Source: Coriobacteriia bacterium (GTDB taxonomy: Bacteria; Actinomycetota; Coriobacteriia; WRKU01; WQUG01). Taken from it: DNA of 39,607 bases. The stretch spans positions 1 through 39,607 of the forward strand of contig WQYT01000006.1 in the NCBI GenBank assembly GCA_009781115.1, read 5' to 3'. Positions 1-8,178 of this stretch are shown here, piece after piece. Every line of letters starts with the position of its first letter. Position 1 is the stretch's first letter. A program made the translations under genes and the position numbers. The notes beneath the pieces are model-generated. The model did not search any database, was not told the origin of the DNA, and worked only from the letters and a program-made list of their open reading frames with translations.

Positions 1-105
1 GACCTGAATAACTGTGCCCACTTCACGGACACCGAGGTCAGGCGTAAAGGCATCGATCTCTCTTAAGAACGACTCATCGAACTTCAAGTCTGAAAGCCCA
101 GACAT
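1..105 (-). CDS. atpA: ATP synthase F1 subunit alpha, N-terminal end (partial)
   Basis: Only the first 35 codons are inside the window; the gene runs off the left edge. The ATG at 103-105 is joined to the atpH stop as TAATG, so the two genes are translationally coupled. The visible residues end with AFTPDLGVREVGTVIQV, the typical start of the alpha-subunit beta-barrel domain. Alpha forms the non-catalytic part of the alpha3beta3 head and carries the N-terminal segment that normally binds the delta subunit. That matters here because the delta protein upstream lacks its usual N-terminal domain. The protein begins MSGLSDLKFDESFLREID, an acidic, probably helical stretch. Identity is secure from sequence and operon position. 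Confidence 0.9.
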   Translation of the reverse strand, partial: MSGLSDLKFDESFLREIDAFTPDLGVREVGTVIQV

Positions 106-605
106 TATGCCTCACCTCCTGAAGTACCAGTTACTAAAATAGTCCGCAGCCGCGAGAGCTGCGCTTTGACTGAACCGTCAAACAGTTTGCCATTAACGCT
201 GATCTTTACGCCGCCGATAAGCTGCGGGTCAACCTTCTGGTCGATGACAACAGCTTCGCCCAGCTTGGCGCTCAGCTTATCCGCGAGCTCTGCTACGCGG
301 GCCTCGTCCAGTGGCTGGACCACAGAGACGGTCGCGATCAGGCGACCCTGCTCATCGCGCAGGTTGCCTGTGGCAGGAGCCCACTGATTCTTGAGCTGAG
401 TGACCAGCGTGCCGTCGAACTCCTGGCCAGCCAGAGTGATCCTGATGCCACCCAGAACCGACGGATCAACGACCTCGTTAAGCACGACTGTGCCGCCGAC
501 CCGCTGACCCAGCTTTTCGATCAGCTGCGCCTTCGCGTCTGGCGAAAGAGCCGTAGCGGTGACTACTTCAGCAACACTGTGTCTTGCGTCAGTATTAGTT
601 GTCAT
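105..605 (-). CDS. atpH: ATP synthase F1 delta subunit with duplicated C-terminal domain
   Basis: This 166-residue protein sits between atpF and atpA, where the delta (OSCP) subunit belongs. A normal delta of about 180 residues has an N-terminal six-helix bundle that binds alpha, then a C-terminal domain that binds the b stalk. Here both halves look like the C-terminal domain. Residues ~11-75 contain VDPSVLGGI followed by FDGTLVTQL, and residues ~88-155 contain VDPQLIGGV followed by FDGSVKAQL, offset by 79 residues. No six-helix bundle is visible. The start overlaps the end of atpF by 11 bases and the stop overlaps the atpA start. The duplication is read directly; its effect on stator assembly is not known. 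A lineage-specific delta is more likely than a broken gene, because the frame is intact and coupling is preserved. Confidence 0.85.
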   Translation of the reverse strand: MTTNTDARHSVAEVVTATALSPDAKAQLIEKLGQRVGGTVVLNEVVDPSVLGGIRITLAGQEFDGTLVTQLKNQWAPATGNLRDEQGRLIATVSVVQPLDEARVAELADKLSAKLGEAVVIDQKVDPQLIGGVKISVNGKLFDGSVKAQLSRLRTILVTGTSGGEA

Positions 606-1200
606 TGAAGCTACCCATTTCTGCGAAGTATTGATCGATCAATTCAGTGTTTTTGTGCTCCGAGAGGTTCGCGCTGATGATCTTTGCGGCGATCGCTATG
701 GCGATATCGGCGGTCTGCGTACGCATCTCGCCTTCAACAGACTTGCGCTCTGCCTCAACGGCGCTGTGCGCATGCTCGATAATGGCGTCTGCCTCGCTGT
801 TGGCGCGCGCAATGATTTCTGCACGGGATTCTTCGCCCTGCTTGCGCGCCGCTTCAATGATCCCGGCAGCCTCCTTGTGGGCCTGGGCAAGCTTGTTTTT
901 ATACTCGTCAAGGATATTCATGCTCTCTTGCTTGGTCTCCTCGGCGGTCTTCAGCGAATTCTCGATTGTTTCTGCGCGCTGATCAAGCATTTTAATGATC
1001 ATCGGCCAGCCAAACTTGCCCAACACAACGACGACCACCAAAAAGGCGACCAGCATTGGAATGAACTCGCCCAGCTCAGGGACGATCGGGGAATGCATGA
1101 TGGACGACGACCCGCTTGCCGCTTCGCTCGCTGCAAACGCAAACGAAGGAAGCATCAGGCAAAACAGGAGCGCCGCGGCGGTTACTACTTTCTTCTTCAT
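595..1200 (-). CDS. atpF: ATP synthase F0 subunit b, with signal-peptide-like N-terminus
   Basis: The 201-residue peripheral stalk subunit b. A membrane segment lies at about residues 45-68 (PMLVAFLVVVVVLGKFGW), followed by a long charged coiled-coil rich in Ala, Glu and Lys up to the C-terminus, as expected for b. The N-terminus is odd: MKKKVVTAAALLFCLMLP followed by SFAFAAS looks like a cleavable signal peptide placed before the usual anchor. This would put the N-terminus outside, consistent with b topology. The ATG at 1200 is preceded by GAGGAG at good spacing, so the extended N-terminus is the likely real start. The gene lies 34 bases after atpE and overlaps atpH by 11 bases. Confidence 0.93.
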   Translation of the reverse strand: MKKKVVTAAALLFCLMLPSFAFAASEAASGSSSIMHSPIVPELGEFIPMLVAFLVVVVVLGKFGWPMIIKMLDQRAETIENSLKTAEETKQESMNILDEYKNKLAQAHKEAAGIIEAARKQGEESRAEIIARANSEADAIIEHAHSAVEAERKSVEGEMRTQTADIAIAIAAKIISANLSEHKNTELIDQYFAEMGSFNDN

Positions 1201-1234
1201 CGGGAAAATCTCCTCGTCTTCTCACGTAGTGTTG

Positions 1235-1435
1235 TTACTTTGCGATCAGACCAAGAACGAATCCCAGAAGAGCCAGCGCCTCAATAAAGGCTGCTGCCAG
1301 AATGAAGATTGTCTGTACGGTGCTGGATACCTCAGGCTGGCGAGCCATGGCCTCGGTGGTCTTTGCGCCCACGAAGCTGATGCCCAAAGCTGCGCCCAAA
1401 ACGACGATACCATAAAATATTAATTGGCCTCCCAT
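1235..1435 (-). CDS. atpE: ATP synthase F0 subunit c (proteolipid)
   Basis: A 66-residue c subunit from the ATG at 1435, which has AAAGGA just upstream. An in-frame start exists at 1483 but would add a charged, non-homologous leader. Two hydrophobic helices flank the polar loop with ARQPE, the F1-contact motif. The ion-binding carboxylate is the Glu in AAFIEALALLG. The ring lacks the Gln on helix 1 and the Glu-Ser pair on helix 2 that mark sodium-binding rings, so proton coupling is inferred. The gene lies between atpB and atpF in the normal order. Confidence 0.95.
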   Translation of the reverse strand: MGGQLIFYGIVVLGAALGISFVGAKTTEAMARQPEVSSTVQTIFILAAAFIEALALLGFVLGLIAK

Positions 1436-1507
1436 GAGTTTCTTTCCTTTCTTTTGTACCGCAACACAAGCGGTACTGGTCATGCCGGATAGTCCGGCCC
1501 TGCTTTC

Positions 1508-2341
1508 TTAGTGTGAGCTAACTGACGAATCAATATAGACTGCCGACAGCAGCACGAACACATATGCTTGCACAAAAGCTACCACGAACTCCAGCATATA
1601 CATGGCGATCAGAAGTATCAGCCAAGCTGGCGAAGCGACTGCAGTGAGCGCCTTTCCATGAAACAAAGACATAAAGAACAGTTCGGTCAGGATCGAGAAT
1701 ATCCCCAATACAATGTGCCCGGCGTACATATTTGCGAAAAGTCGCAACGCGTGCGTAATCGGACGCAACAGCGTAGAGAACAGCTCGATGATAAAGACAA
1801 TAGGAACGATCGGTTTGGGGAGCCCATGAGGAACAATCCCCTTGATAAAGCCCCAGCCACCTTTGACCTTGATGCCGACTCCCGTCGCATACAAGAACAC
1901 AAAGATGCCGAGCGCAAACGTCCCGCTGATAGTCCCCGTACCCGGCTTAAAACCAGGAATAAGACCGATCAGATTATTGATGAGAACGAACAAACCGACG
2001 CTCAACAGAAACGGTACGTACTTCTGAGAATCTTTGTGGATGATCGGGGCGACGCCACCGCGAATAAAATCCACGAGAAGCTCGATCAAATTAATGAACC
2101 GACCTTTTGGCACGATCGCCGCTCGTTTCTTTGCTGCGAACACGACAATAAATATCACCACAATCGCAAGCAGAAAAAACACGAGATACTGTGAAAGCGC
2201 GACCTGAGTAAGACCCAGTTTGTTCACGTGATCCAGGTTTCCGCTGGTATTCGCAAGCGATTGCGGATCGAGCGAACCAAGAAGCTCCTGGACTTTTTCA
2301 CCCAATAATTCGACGGGTGAGTATGCTGCACCTGCTAACAT
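1508..2341 (-). CDS. atpB: ATP synthase F0 subunit a
   Basis: A 277-residue integral membrane protein that forms the proton half-channels next to the c-ring. The key Arg lies in RPITHALRLFANMYAGH, the most conserved part of the family. Further hydrophobic helices follow, ending in a helical hairpin with EFVVAFVQAYVFVLL. The start ATG at 2341 has a strong AAGGAGG site a few bases upstream. The first ~50 residues, before the first hydrophobic helix, are a polar leader. The gene is 11 bases after atpI and 24 bases before the 1483 in-frame codon of atpE, fitting one transcript. Confidence 0.96.
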   Translation of the reverse strand: MLAGAAYSPVELLGEKVQELLGSLDPQSLANTSGNLDHVNKLGLTQVALSQYLVFFLLAIVVIFIVVFAAKKRAAIVPKGRFINLIELLVDFIRGGVAPIIHKDSQKYVPFLLSVGLFVLINNLIGLIPGFKPGTGTISGTFALGIFVFLYATGVGIKVKGGWGFIKGIVPHGLPKPIVPIVFIIELFSTLLRPITHALRLFANMYAGHIVLGIFSILTELFFMSLFHGKALTAVASPAWLILLIAMYMLEFVVAFVQAYVFVLLSAVYIDSSVSSH

Positions 2342-2352
2342 TCAACCCTCCT

Positions 2353-2640
2353 TTACTGAACTCGATGTTTCACTTGCAAGATTTGAGGAACGGTCCTGAC
2401 AATAACCGCAATAAGAAAGGTTGCGATAGTCGTCACACCAAACCACACAAAATAATGGGGCACAAGGCTGCGATAGATAAAGAGCGCGCCTGCGCCAACA
2501 ATAAGCGACAAAAAAATGCCCGCTATGGCAAAGGGCAGTCGCTTGAGAGGGTCTTCGGTTTTCTTCAATTTAGGAAGAAACACAATCAGAGCCATCATCA
2601 CCAGCCCAACAATGAGCCCAGGTAATACAGCTATATACAA
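2353..2640 (-). CDS. atpI: AtpI-like small membrane protein, start uncertain
   Basis: A hydrophobic protein of about 95 residues with four predicted membrane segments, first gene of the ATP synthase operon. By position and shape it is AtpI-like, a helper thought to aid c-ring assembly or magnesium/calcium supply; sequence conservation in this family is low. The start is unusual. The TTG at 2640 lies 18 bases from the only good ribosome binding site (GAGGA at 2659-2663). In the same frame an ATT at 2650-2652 lies 6 bases from that site and a CTG at 2647-2649 lies 9 bases from it. The real start may therefore be non-canonical and add four residues (MLNR). The reading frame itself is clear. Confidence 0.75.
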   Translation of the reverse strand: MYIAVLPGLIVGLVMMALIVFLPKLKKTEDPLKRLPFAIAGIFLSLIVGAGALFIYRSLVPHYFVWFGVTTIATFLIAVIVRTVPQILQVKHRVQ

Positions 2641-2735
2641 CCGGTTCAGAATGATTAGTCCTCACTTCAGAAGCCGCTTTCAGGCCACTCCAATAGAAAT
2701 ACACGAACAGACGCGCCCTCAGCACGCTCATAACG

Positions 2736-2764
2736 ATAATAGCGTTGTCGCATTACTCTCGCAA
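2736..2764 (-). promoter_or_regulatory. Promoter of the ATP synthase operon
   Basis: On the minus strand TTGCGA (2759-2764) and TATTAT (2736-2741) are separated by exactly 17 bases. They lie about 95 bases before atpI. The -10 matches the housekeeping consensus at 5 of 6 bases and the -35 at 4 of 6. No other similar pair lies between the repeat element and atpI. Confidence 0.65.
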
Positions 2765-2823
2765 TACCGAAACACAAGAAAACGGGTAATTGGACGAAGT
2801 ATCCACCGGAAAGGCAGCGCCAG

Positions 2824-2966
2824 GGCGCCGCCAGCGGGCGCCAGGTAGCTATTTGCAGCAAATGATTACCTGACGTTTGCTGGCAAGGCGCCGTGAAACG
2901 AAGCGGCCTCATTGGCCGTGAGTTTCGCGGGAACGCCGCCAGCGGGCGCCAGGTGATTATTTGCGG
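2824..2966. repeat. Palindromic repeat cluster between wecA and atpI
   Basis: A 69-bp imperfect hairpin (2824-2892) has outer arms GGCGCC and GCCAGC/GCTGGC and an inner stem CAGGTA..ATTTGC. Its left half is repeated almost exactly at 2934-2964: 21 identical bases at 2826-2846 and 2934-2954, then ATTTGC in both. Between them lies a second hairpin, CGGCC-TCATT-GGCCG (2904-2918). The second copy contains the stop codon of the wecA-like gene. It could act as a terminator between wecA and the ATP operon, or be a REP-like mobile palindrome; the sequence alone does not decide. Confidence 0.7.
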
Positions 2967-4039
2967 TGGTGGCGGGCGGAGTCGTAGAGACCCAGCAGCC
3001 ATATTATCAGGGCGGTGATGATGAGGAGCGCTACCAGCGTTCCGATCTGGATGACTGAGGGGGTGTGGCTGACGGTGTAGGCGCCCACGCCCAGAAGTAT
3101 CGACCAGAGGTAGATGATGGTCACGGTCTTGCGTTGCGAGAAGCCGCGGCCTAACAATCGGTGATGGATGTGTTCGCGATCGGCGTGCTCTATCGCCTCT
3201 CCATGACGCAGACGGCGGACAATGGCCGATGCCGTATCAAAGATGGGAACCGCCACAATAAGCAGCGGCACCGCCAGCGCGATGGCCGCGGTTGTTTTCA
3301 TGACTCCCATCATCGAGATAATGCCCAGCAAAAAGCCGAGCAGGAGCGCGCCTTCGTCCCCCATGAAGATGCTTGCGGGGTGGAAGTTGTAACGCAGAAA
3401 GCCCAGGCATGAGCCGATGACCAGCGCGGCAAATATCACCGCCGTGATCTGGCTGGCGCCGCGCGCCAGAAGCAGCATGGTGATCGCCGCAATGGCGCAG
3501 ATGCCAGCGGCCAGACCGTCCAGGCCGTCAATCAGGTTGATGATGTTGGCAAACGCTACCAGGAAAAATATCGTCAGCGGGATTGCGAGGATGCCCAGGT
3601 CACGCACGTGGGTCCCCCCGGGTAACATGACGAAGCTGATGCGCACGCCACAGGCGGCAACCACGGTAGCCGCCAGAATCTGTCCGATGAGCTTAACGCC
3701 CGGTGAAAGATCGATCAGGTCGTCGACAAGTCCGGTCCCATAGATTACCGTCGCGCCGCCCAGGACTCCTATCAGCGCCAGCGGATGGGTCGTTGCGTCG
3801 CTGAAGAAGCCCTTCCAGCCAAAAAAGTGCTCGCCGGCCAACTGGATCGCCACCAGCGCCAGGATGGCGATATAGATCGCCGTGCCGCCCAGCTCCGGCG
3901 TTGGCTTTGTGTGAATCTTGCGCTCACTCGGCTCGGCAACCCAGCCTTTTTTGAGCGCGAGGTTACGCGCCAGCGGGGTCAGGATGAAACTGACAAGCGC
4001 CGCGCCCGCGATCAGGGCAAAAATGTGGAGAATGCTCAC
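2957..4039 (-). CDS. wecA: Undecaprenyl-phosphate GlcNAc-1-phosphate transferase (WecA/TagO/MraY family)
   Basis: A 360-residue polytopic membrane enzyme that transfers a UDP-amino-sugar-1-phosphate to undecaprenyl phosphate, the first lipid-linked step of wall glycopolymer synthesis. Family motifs are visible in order: GLVDDLIDL with the Asp pair, [28 protein letters not shown], and the His-rich loop [13 protein letters not shown]. The loop favours the WecA/TagO branch over MraY. The GTG start at 4039 overlaps the dCMP deaminase stop as GTGA. The last codons run into a palindromic repeat. The LCP ligase at 14474-15583 could act later in the same pathway. Exact sugar and polymer are unknown. 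Confidence 0.88.
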   Translation of the reverse strand: MSILHIFALIAGAALVSFILTPLARNLALKKGWVAEPSERKIHTKPTPELGGTAIYIAILALVAIQLAGEHFFGWKGFFSDATTHPLALIGVLGGATVIYGTGLVDDLIDLSPGVKLIGQILAATVVAACGVRISFVMLPGGTHVRDLGILAIPLTIFFLVAFANIINLIDGLDGLAAGICAIAAITMLLLARGASQITAVIFAALVIGSCLGFLRYNFHPASIFMGDEGALLLGFLLGIISMMGVMKTTAAIALAVPLLIVAVPIFDTASAIVRRLRHGEAIEHADREHIHHRLLGRGFSQRKTVTIIYLWSILLGVGAYTVSHTPSVIQIGTLVALLIITALIIWLLGLYDSARHHRK

Positions 4040-4647
4040 GACTGCTCCTCTGCTGGCGCGGGCTCTGGCGCGGGCCCTGGCTCTTGCGCGAGCGCAGACG
4101 CCGACGCCGACGCGGACACGGGTGCAGGCGCGGGTTGCCAGTGCCGCAGCCGCACGCCCGCCTCCTGGAGCATGTCACGCGCCATCTCGTCAGGATAGTC
4201 GCCCGCAAACACGATCTCGGTGATGCCGGCGTTGATGAGAATCTTTGCGCAGAGAATGCAGGGCTGATGCGTGCAATAGACTGTGGAGCCTTCAATGGAC
4301 GTACCCGCGCGCGCCGCCTGGATGGTGGCGTTTTGCTCGGCATGCAGACCACGACAGAGCTCATGGCGCTCGCCCGAGGGGATGCCCAGCTGGTCGCGCA
4401 GGCAGCCAACTTCGCTACAGTGGCGCACGCCGGAGGGCACGCCGTTGTAGCCGGTCGCAAGGATCCGCTTGTCACGCACGATCAGCGCGCCAATCTGGCG
4501 CCGCAGACAGGTAGAACGTGTGGCGACCTGCGCGACGATCTCCATGAAGTACTCGTCCCACGTCGGTCGTTGTGACGCCGCCGTGACGGCGCGGGCGTCA
4601 CTGCGTTGCTCAGGTCTTGGCTTAGGCCCATTCCCTGCACTACTCAT
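4036..4647 (-). CDS. dCMP deaminase
   Basis: A 203-residue zinc cytidine/deoxycytidylate deaminase. The zinc and catalytic motifs are GLHAEQNAT (His and the proton-shuttling Glu) and [14 protein letters not shown] (two Cys). It converts dCMP to dUMP, the substrate for thymidylate synthase, and so links to glyA next door and to thyA/thyX further up. The enzyme core is about 150 residues. The last ~35 residues form a low-complexity Ala/Ser/Pro/Glu tail not seen in the family. The start at 4647 has AAGGA upstream. A ComEB-type annotation is possible, but the core is that of dCMP deaminase. Confidence 0.88.
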   Translation of the reverse strand: MSSAGNGPKPRPEQRSDARAVTAASQRPTWDEYFMEIVAQVATRSTCLRRQIGALIVRDKRILATGYNGVPSGVRHCSEVGCLRDQLGIPSGERHELCRGLHAEQNATIQAARAGTSIEGSTVYCTHQPCILCAKILINAGITEIVFAGDYPDEMARDMLQEAGVRLRHWQPAPAPVSASASASALAQEPGPAPEPAPAEEQS

Positions 4648-4704
4648 GACGTTTCCTTGTCAGCCGACGCCACAACGACCGAACGGGACGCTCGAATTCC
4701 ATGA

Positions 4705-5961
4705 CTAGTAGTCTAGTTCCGGGTACAGCGGGAAGCGGGCCAGTAGCTCGGTGACCTGGGCGCGGATCTGTCCCAGCGTCTCAGGGTCGTCGCGGTTGAA
4801 GAGCGCCCGGGCAAGCAGGCTGCCGACCAGGCGGGCCTCATCGGCGCCAAAGCCCCGGGTCGTGATCGCGGGCGAGCCTACGCGGATGCCGCTGGTGACA
4901 AAGGGGCTTTCCGGATCGTTGGGGATGGCGTTCTTGTTCGTGGTGATGCCGAGGTCCTCCAGCAGGTTCTGGGCGTCCTTGCCCGTGATGCCGGCCGGAC
5001 GCAGGTCCACGAGCATCAGATGGTTATCCGTGCCACCAGAGATCAGGCGCAGGCCGCCTTCGGCCATCGCCTCTCCCATGACGCGCGCATTGATAACGAC
5101 CTGGTCGATGTAGTCCTTGAACTCCGGGCGCAGCGCCTCGCCAAAAGCCGCCGCCTTCGCCGCGATGATATGCTCAAGCGGGCCGCCCTGGATCCCGGGA
5201 AAGACCGCCTTGTCGATGCGGGCCGCCAGCTCTTCTTTGCACAGTATCAGGCCCGCGCGCGGACCGCGCAGGGTCTTATGGGTCGTCGAGGTCACCACGT
5301 CAGCCCAGGGCACGGGCGAAGGATGCGCGCCCGTGGCCACCAGACCGGCGATATGGGCCATGTCCACCATGAGGTAGGCGTCCACTGACTTCGCGATAGC
5401 GGCAAAACGCTCAAAGTCGATCGTACGCGGATAGGCCGAGGCCCCCGCGATGATCATCTTGGGGCGCTCCTGGCGCGCCAGGCGCTCGACCGCGTCGTAA
5501 TCGATGGTCTCGGTCTCCGGATCAAGCCCGTAGCTGATGATGTCAAACCACTTGCCGCTGAAGTTGACCGGAGAGCCATGCGTCAGGTGCCCGCCTTCTG
5601 CCAGGCTCATGCCCATGACCTTGTCGCCGGGTGAAAGCAGCGCAAAGTAGACTGCGAAGTTTGCCTGCGCGCCGCTGTGGGGCTGCACGTTGGCGTGATC
5701 GGCGCCAAAGAGTTCGCAGGCGCGGTCGCGCGCCAGGTTCTCTATCTCATCGACCGCCTCGCATCCGCCATAATAGCGTTTGCCCGGCAGGCCCTCGGCA
5801 TACTTGTTGGTGGGCACGGTACCCATCGCTTCAAGCACCGCCATCGACACAAAGTTCTCCGAGGCAATCAGTTCTATGGTCTTGCGCTGGCGCGCCAGCT
5901 CAGCGCCCAGCAGATCGGTCAGATCCGGGTCCGTTGTTGCGAGGTGCGGTAAGGTACTCAT
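4705..5961 (-). CDS. glyA: Serine hydroxymethyltransferase
   Basis: A 418-residue PLP enzyme of normal family length. It converts serine and tetrahydrofolate to glycine and 5,10-methylene-THF, the one-carbon donor for dTMP synthesis. The PLP lysine is in [16 protein letters not shown]. The N-terminal [10 protein letters not shown] and the [15 protein letters not shown] motif are intact, as is the C-terminal [14 protein letters not shown]. It lies 57 bases before the dCMP deaminase gene on the minus-strand axis and 36 bases after rpiB, probably in the same transcription unit. Confidence 0.97.
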   Translation of the reverse strand: MSTLPHLATTDPDLTDLLGAELARQRKTIELIASENFVSMAVLEAMGTVPTNKYAEGLPGKRYYGGCEAVDEIENLARDRACELFGADHANVQPHSGAQANFAVYFALLSPGDKVMGMSLAEGGHLTHGSPVNFSGKWFDIISYGLDPETETIDYDAVERLARQERPKMIIAGASAYPRTIDFERFAAIAKSVDAYLMVDMAHIAGLVATGAHPSPVPWADVVTSTTHKTLRGPRAGLILCKEELAARIDKAVFPGIQGGPLEHIIAAKAAAFGEALRPEFKDYIDQVVINARVMGEAMAEGGLRLISGGTDNHLMLVDLRPAGITGKDAQNLLEDLGITTNKNAIPNDPESPFVTSGIRVGSPAITTRGFGADEARLVGSLLARALFNRDDPETLGQIRAQVTELLARFPLYPELDY

Positions 5962-5997
5962 CAGATATCCGTCCTGTCTCTCATTGGTCGTACTTAC

Positions 5998-6438
5998 TTA
6001 CGATTCTGCGTCCGCGATCTTGTCGAGGCGGCGCTGATGACGGCCGCCCTCGAATTCCGCGGACAGGTAGGCCTCGACGATCTCGATATTAGTGGCAAGC
6101 GGCGTAAAGCGCCCCGAGAGCGCGAGAACGTTCGCGTTGTTGTGCTGGCGCGCCAGGCTGGCTGCGCCCGTGTCGGTCACGGTCGCGGCGCGGATGCCCT
6201 TGACTTTGCCCGCCGCAATGGCCATGCCGATACCGGTCCCGCAGATCAGTATCCCCAGGTCGGCCTCATCTGCGGCCACGGCGCGCGCAACTGCCAGCGC
6301 ATAGTCGGGATAGTCCACTGACCCGTCTGCGCGCGTAGCGCCAAAGTCAAAGACCTCATCGCCGCGCCCCTCCAGATAGGTGATCAGCGCTTCTTTTTGC
6401 TCCACCCCGCCGTGATCGGCGCCCAGCGCTATTCTCAT
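5998..6438 (-). CDS. rpiB: Ribose-5-phosphate isomerase B
   Basis: A 146-residue RpiB/LacAB family sugar isomerase, interconverting ribulose-5-phosphate and ribose-5-phosphate. The N-terminal GADHGG and the active-site Cys loop LICGTGIGMAIAAGK are present, followed by the RQHNNANVLALSGR segment. Length is typical. The start overlaps the stop of the upstream tsaC-like gene by four bases (ATGA), so the two are coupled. With the transaldolase at 17613 it serves the non-oxidative pentose phosphate pathway. Confidence 0.95.
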   Translation of the reverse strand: MRIALGADHGGVEQKEALITYLEGRGDEVFDFGATRADGSVDYPDYALAVARAVAADEADLGILICGTGIGMAIAAGKVKGIRAATVTDTGAASLARQHNNANVLALSGRFTPLATNIEIVEAYLSAEFEGGRHQRRLDKIADAES

Positions 6439-7079
6439 GAAGCGAGCGCCTCTTTGATCTGGGCCTCAGTAATGGTCCCCTCACGCGTCAGATACGGCTC
6501 CTCGCCGGTGCAGACCACGATCGTCGAGCTGACGCCTTCTGTGGTATCGCCGCCATTTAAGACGCAGTCCGCCGCGTCGATGATGCGCTGCTCGACATCT
6601 TCAAAGCGCGCAGGCGCGGGCATCTGGTGCGTGTTGGCGCTGGTCGCAAAGAGCGGCTTGCCGGCGGCCAGGATCAGCTTATGCACCAGTTCGCTGTCCG
6701 CGCAACGCAGCGCGATGCTGTCGTCTTCCTTGCGGCGAAACTCCGGCTTGACCCGGTCCGATGCCTTGACCACAATCGTGAGTGGCCCCGGCCAGAACGT
6801 GTCGGCCAACTTCTTTGCGTATTCCGGGATCTCGCGCCCGGCAACATAGAGGTCAGTCGGCTTACTGACCAGCACCGGAATAGAGATCCCCGGCTCACGC
6901 TTTTTAATATCAAAAAGCTCCTGTGCGCCGGTGGCGACGCGATCCGATACGACCGAACACAACCCGTAGACCGTATCGGTCGGAAGTAAAACAATGCCGC
7001 CTTCGCGCAATACGGAAGCGGCATGGTTAACGATCTCATCTGAGGGGTTTTTCTGGTCTACGTGAAACACCTGGCCCAT
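6435..7079 (-). CDS. tsaC: L-threonylcarbamoyladenylate synthase (Sua5/YwlC/YrdC family)
   Basis: A 214-residue single-domain TsaC/YrdC-type enzyme. It makes threonylcarbamoyl-AMP for the universal t6A modification of ANN-decoding tRNAs. Visible hallmarks are GIVLLPTDTVYGLC near the N-terminus, the KKREPGISIPVLV nucleotide-binding region, and SANTHQMPAP with the family Ser-x-Asn. A GGGAGG site precedes the ATG at 7079. The C-terminal Sua5 domain is absent, so this is the short form. The position next to prmC and prfA is the common arrangement for this translation gene cluster. Confidence 0.93.
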   Translation of the reverse strand: MGQVFHVDQKNPSDEIVNHAASVLREGGIVLLPTDTVYGLCSVVSDRVATGAQELFDIKKREPGISIPVLVSKPTDLYVAGREIPEYAKKLADTFWPGPLTIVVKASDRVKPEFRRKEDDSIALRCADSELVHKLILAAGKPLFATSANTHQMPAPARFEDVEQRIIDAADCVLNGGDTTEGVSSTIVVCTGEEPYLTREGTITEAQIKEALAS

Positions 7080-7092
7080 GTTGGGAACCTCC

Positions 7093-8151
7093 CTAATCGG
7101 ACGCCTTCCCGCTCAACCGAACAAAACGCTCGCGTCCCGTCAGGTCCGGAAGTACGTCAACGGTCTCGTACCTTTTTAACTTTACCGCTTCTTGCGCCGC
7201 GCGCATAGCGATATCTGTATGAAGTTCCATGATAATGACACCATTTTTGGTCAAATGGCGCGCAGCGCGGTCGATGATGCGCCTGAAAGCCTCCAGTCCG
7301 TCGTCCCCGCTGAAGAGCGCGACGGCCGGTTCGAAGTCCGCGACCTCGCGCGGGAGCGTCGCGCGCTGCGCCTGCGGAATGTAGGGAGGATTGCTGAGAA
7401 TCAGGTCGAAGCGCTCATCGGGGGCAAGCGCTTCGAAGAGGTCGCCACAGCGCAGGTCGAGGCGATCTGTGTAGCCGAGCGCGGCGGCGTTTTCGCGCGC
7501 GACCTCAAGCGCGGCAGCCGAGAGGTCGGTGGCAGTAACCGAGATGTCCGCCTCGTCGATCAGCGAGAGCGCGATGCAGCCGGAGCCCGTGCCAAGGTCG
7601 AGGACCTTGGCGCCCGGGCAAGCGCGAGGCATCGGGTCGGCCTCCGGTGTGTCAAGGGGACGTATAACTTGACACATTTCATGTGTCAAGTTATACGTCC
7701 CCTTGACACACTCTCGCTCTGCCAACTCTGCCAGGGCCAGGTCTACGAGGACTTCGGTTTCGGGGCGCGGGATCAGGACGGCGGGCGTCACGGTCAGGGT
7801 TAAGTGGCGGAAGTAGGCCGTGTTGGTGATGTATTGGAGGGGCTCGCCCTTGGCGCGACGGGCAACGCCCTCGCGCAGCTGTGCGCGCTCGTCAAGCGAG
7901 AGGGGGCGATCGAAGTTGGTGTAGAGTTCCAGGCGTGCCAGGCCGGTCGCGGCTTCCAGCAACCACTCGGCGCTGCGGCGCGCGTGATCGTCGCCGGAGC
8001 GCTGAAGGTAGCCGCGCGTCCAGTCGAGTGCGGCCATGACCGTCCAGGTCTCCTGTGCGCCTGCGCCCGCACTCGCTCCGGCTCCTGCGCCCGGCCCTGC
8101 GACAGCTCCTGTGCCTGCGCTGGCTCCTGCTTCTGGTGTGGGGTCTGCCAT
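7093..8151 (-). CDS. prmC: Peptide chain release factor N5-glutamine methyltransferase with in-frame palindrome insertion
   Basis: PrmC (HemK) methylates the Gln of the GGQ motif in release factors, and its target prfA lies immediately upstream. The SAM motif KVLDLGTGSGCIALSL and the catalytic NPPY in LILSNPPYIPQ are intact. At 352 residues it is longer than the usual ~280. Two additions explain this: an Ala/Gly/Pro-rich N-terminal stretch of about 35 residues, and a ~22-residue insert (CVKGTYNLTH to CQVIRPLDT) just before the SAM motif, encoded by a perfect 31-bp-arm palindrome. Translation may instead begin at the Met at residue 39, although no ribosome site supports that. The insert lies between N-terminal and catalytic domains, so activity is probably kept. 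Confidence 0.93.
   Translation of the reverse strand: MADPTPEAGASAGTGAVAGPGAGAGASAGAGAQETWTVMAALDWTRGYLQRSGDDHARRSAEWLLEAATGLARLELYTNFDRPLSLDERAQLREGVARRAKGEPLQYITNTAYFRHLTLTVTPAVLIPRPETEVLVDLALAELAERECVKGTYNLTHEMCQVIRPLDTPEADPMPRACPGAKVLDLGTGSGCIALSLIDEADISVTATDLSAAALEVARENAAALGYTDRLDLRCGDLFEALAPDERFDLILSNPPYIPQAQRATLPREVADFEPAVALFSGDDGLEAFRRIIDRAARHLTKNGVIIMELHTDIAMRAAQEAVKLKRYETVDVLPDLTGRERFVRLSGKASD
7647..7711. repeat. Perfect palindrome (31-bp arms) inside prmC
   Basis: Left arm 7647-7677, loop TTC (7678-7680), right arm 7681-7711; every base pairs. The arms contain AAGGGGACG and TTGACACAT. The element adds an in-frame peptide to PrmC. A second palindrome with a GGGGACG core is at 36453-36502, so both may belong to one family of small mobile palindromes. 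Confidence 0.92.
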
Positions 8152-8178
8152 ACTGATGCGGCCCAGGCTCGCGCGACC

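Noticed and set aside
1235-1435. Sodium-type c-ring
   Set aside because: The helix-1 Gln and the Glu-Ser pair of sodium rings are absent, so proton coupling is assumed.
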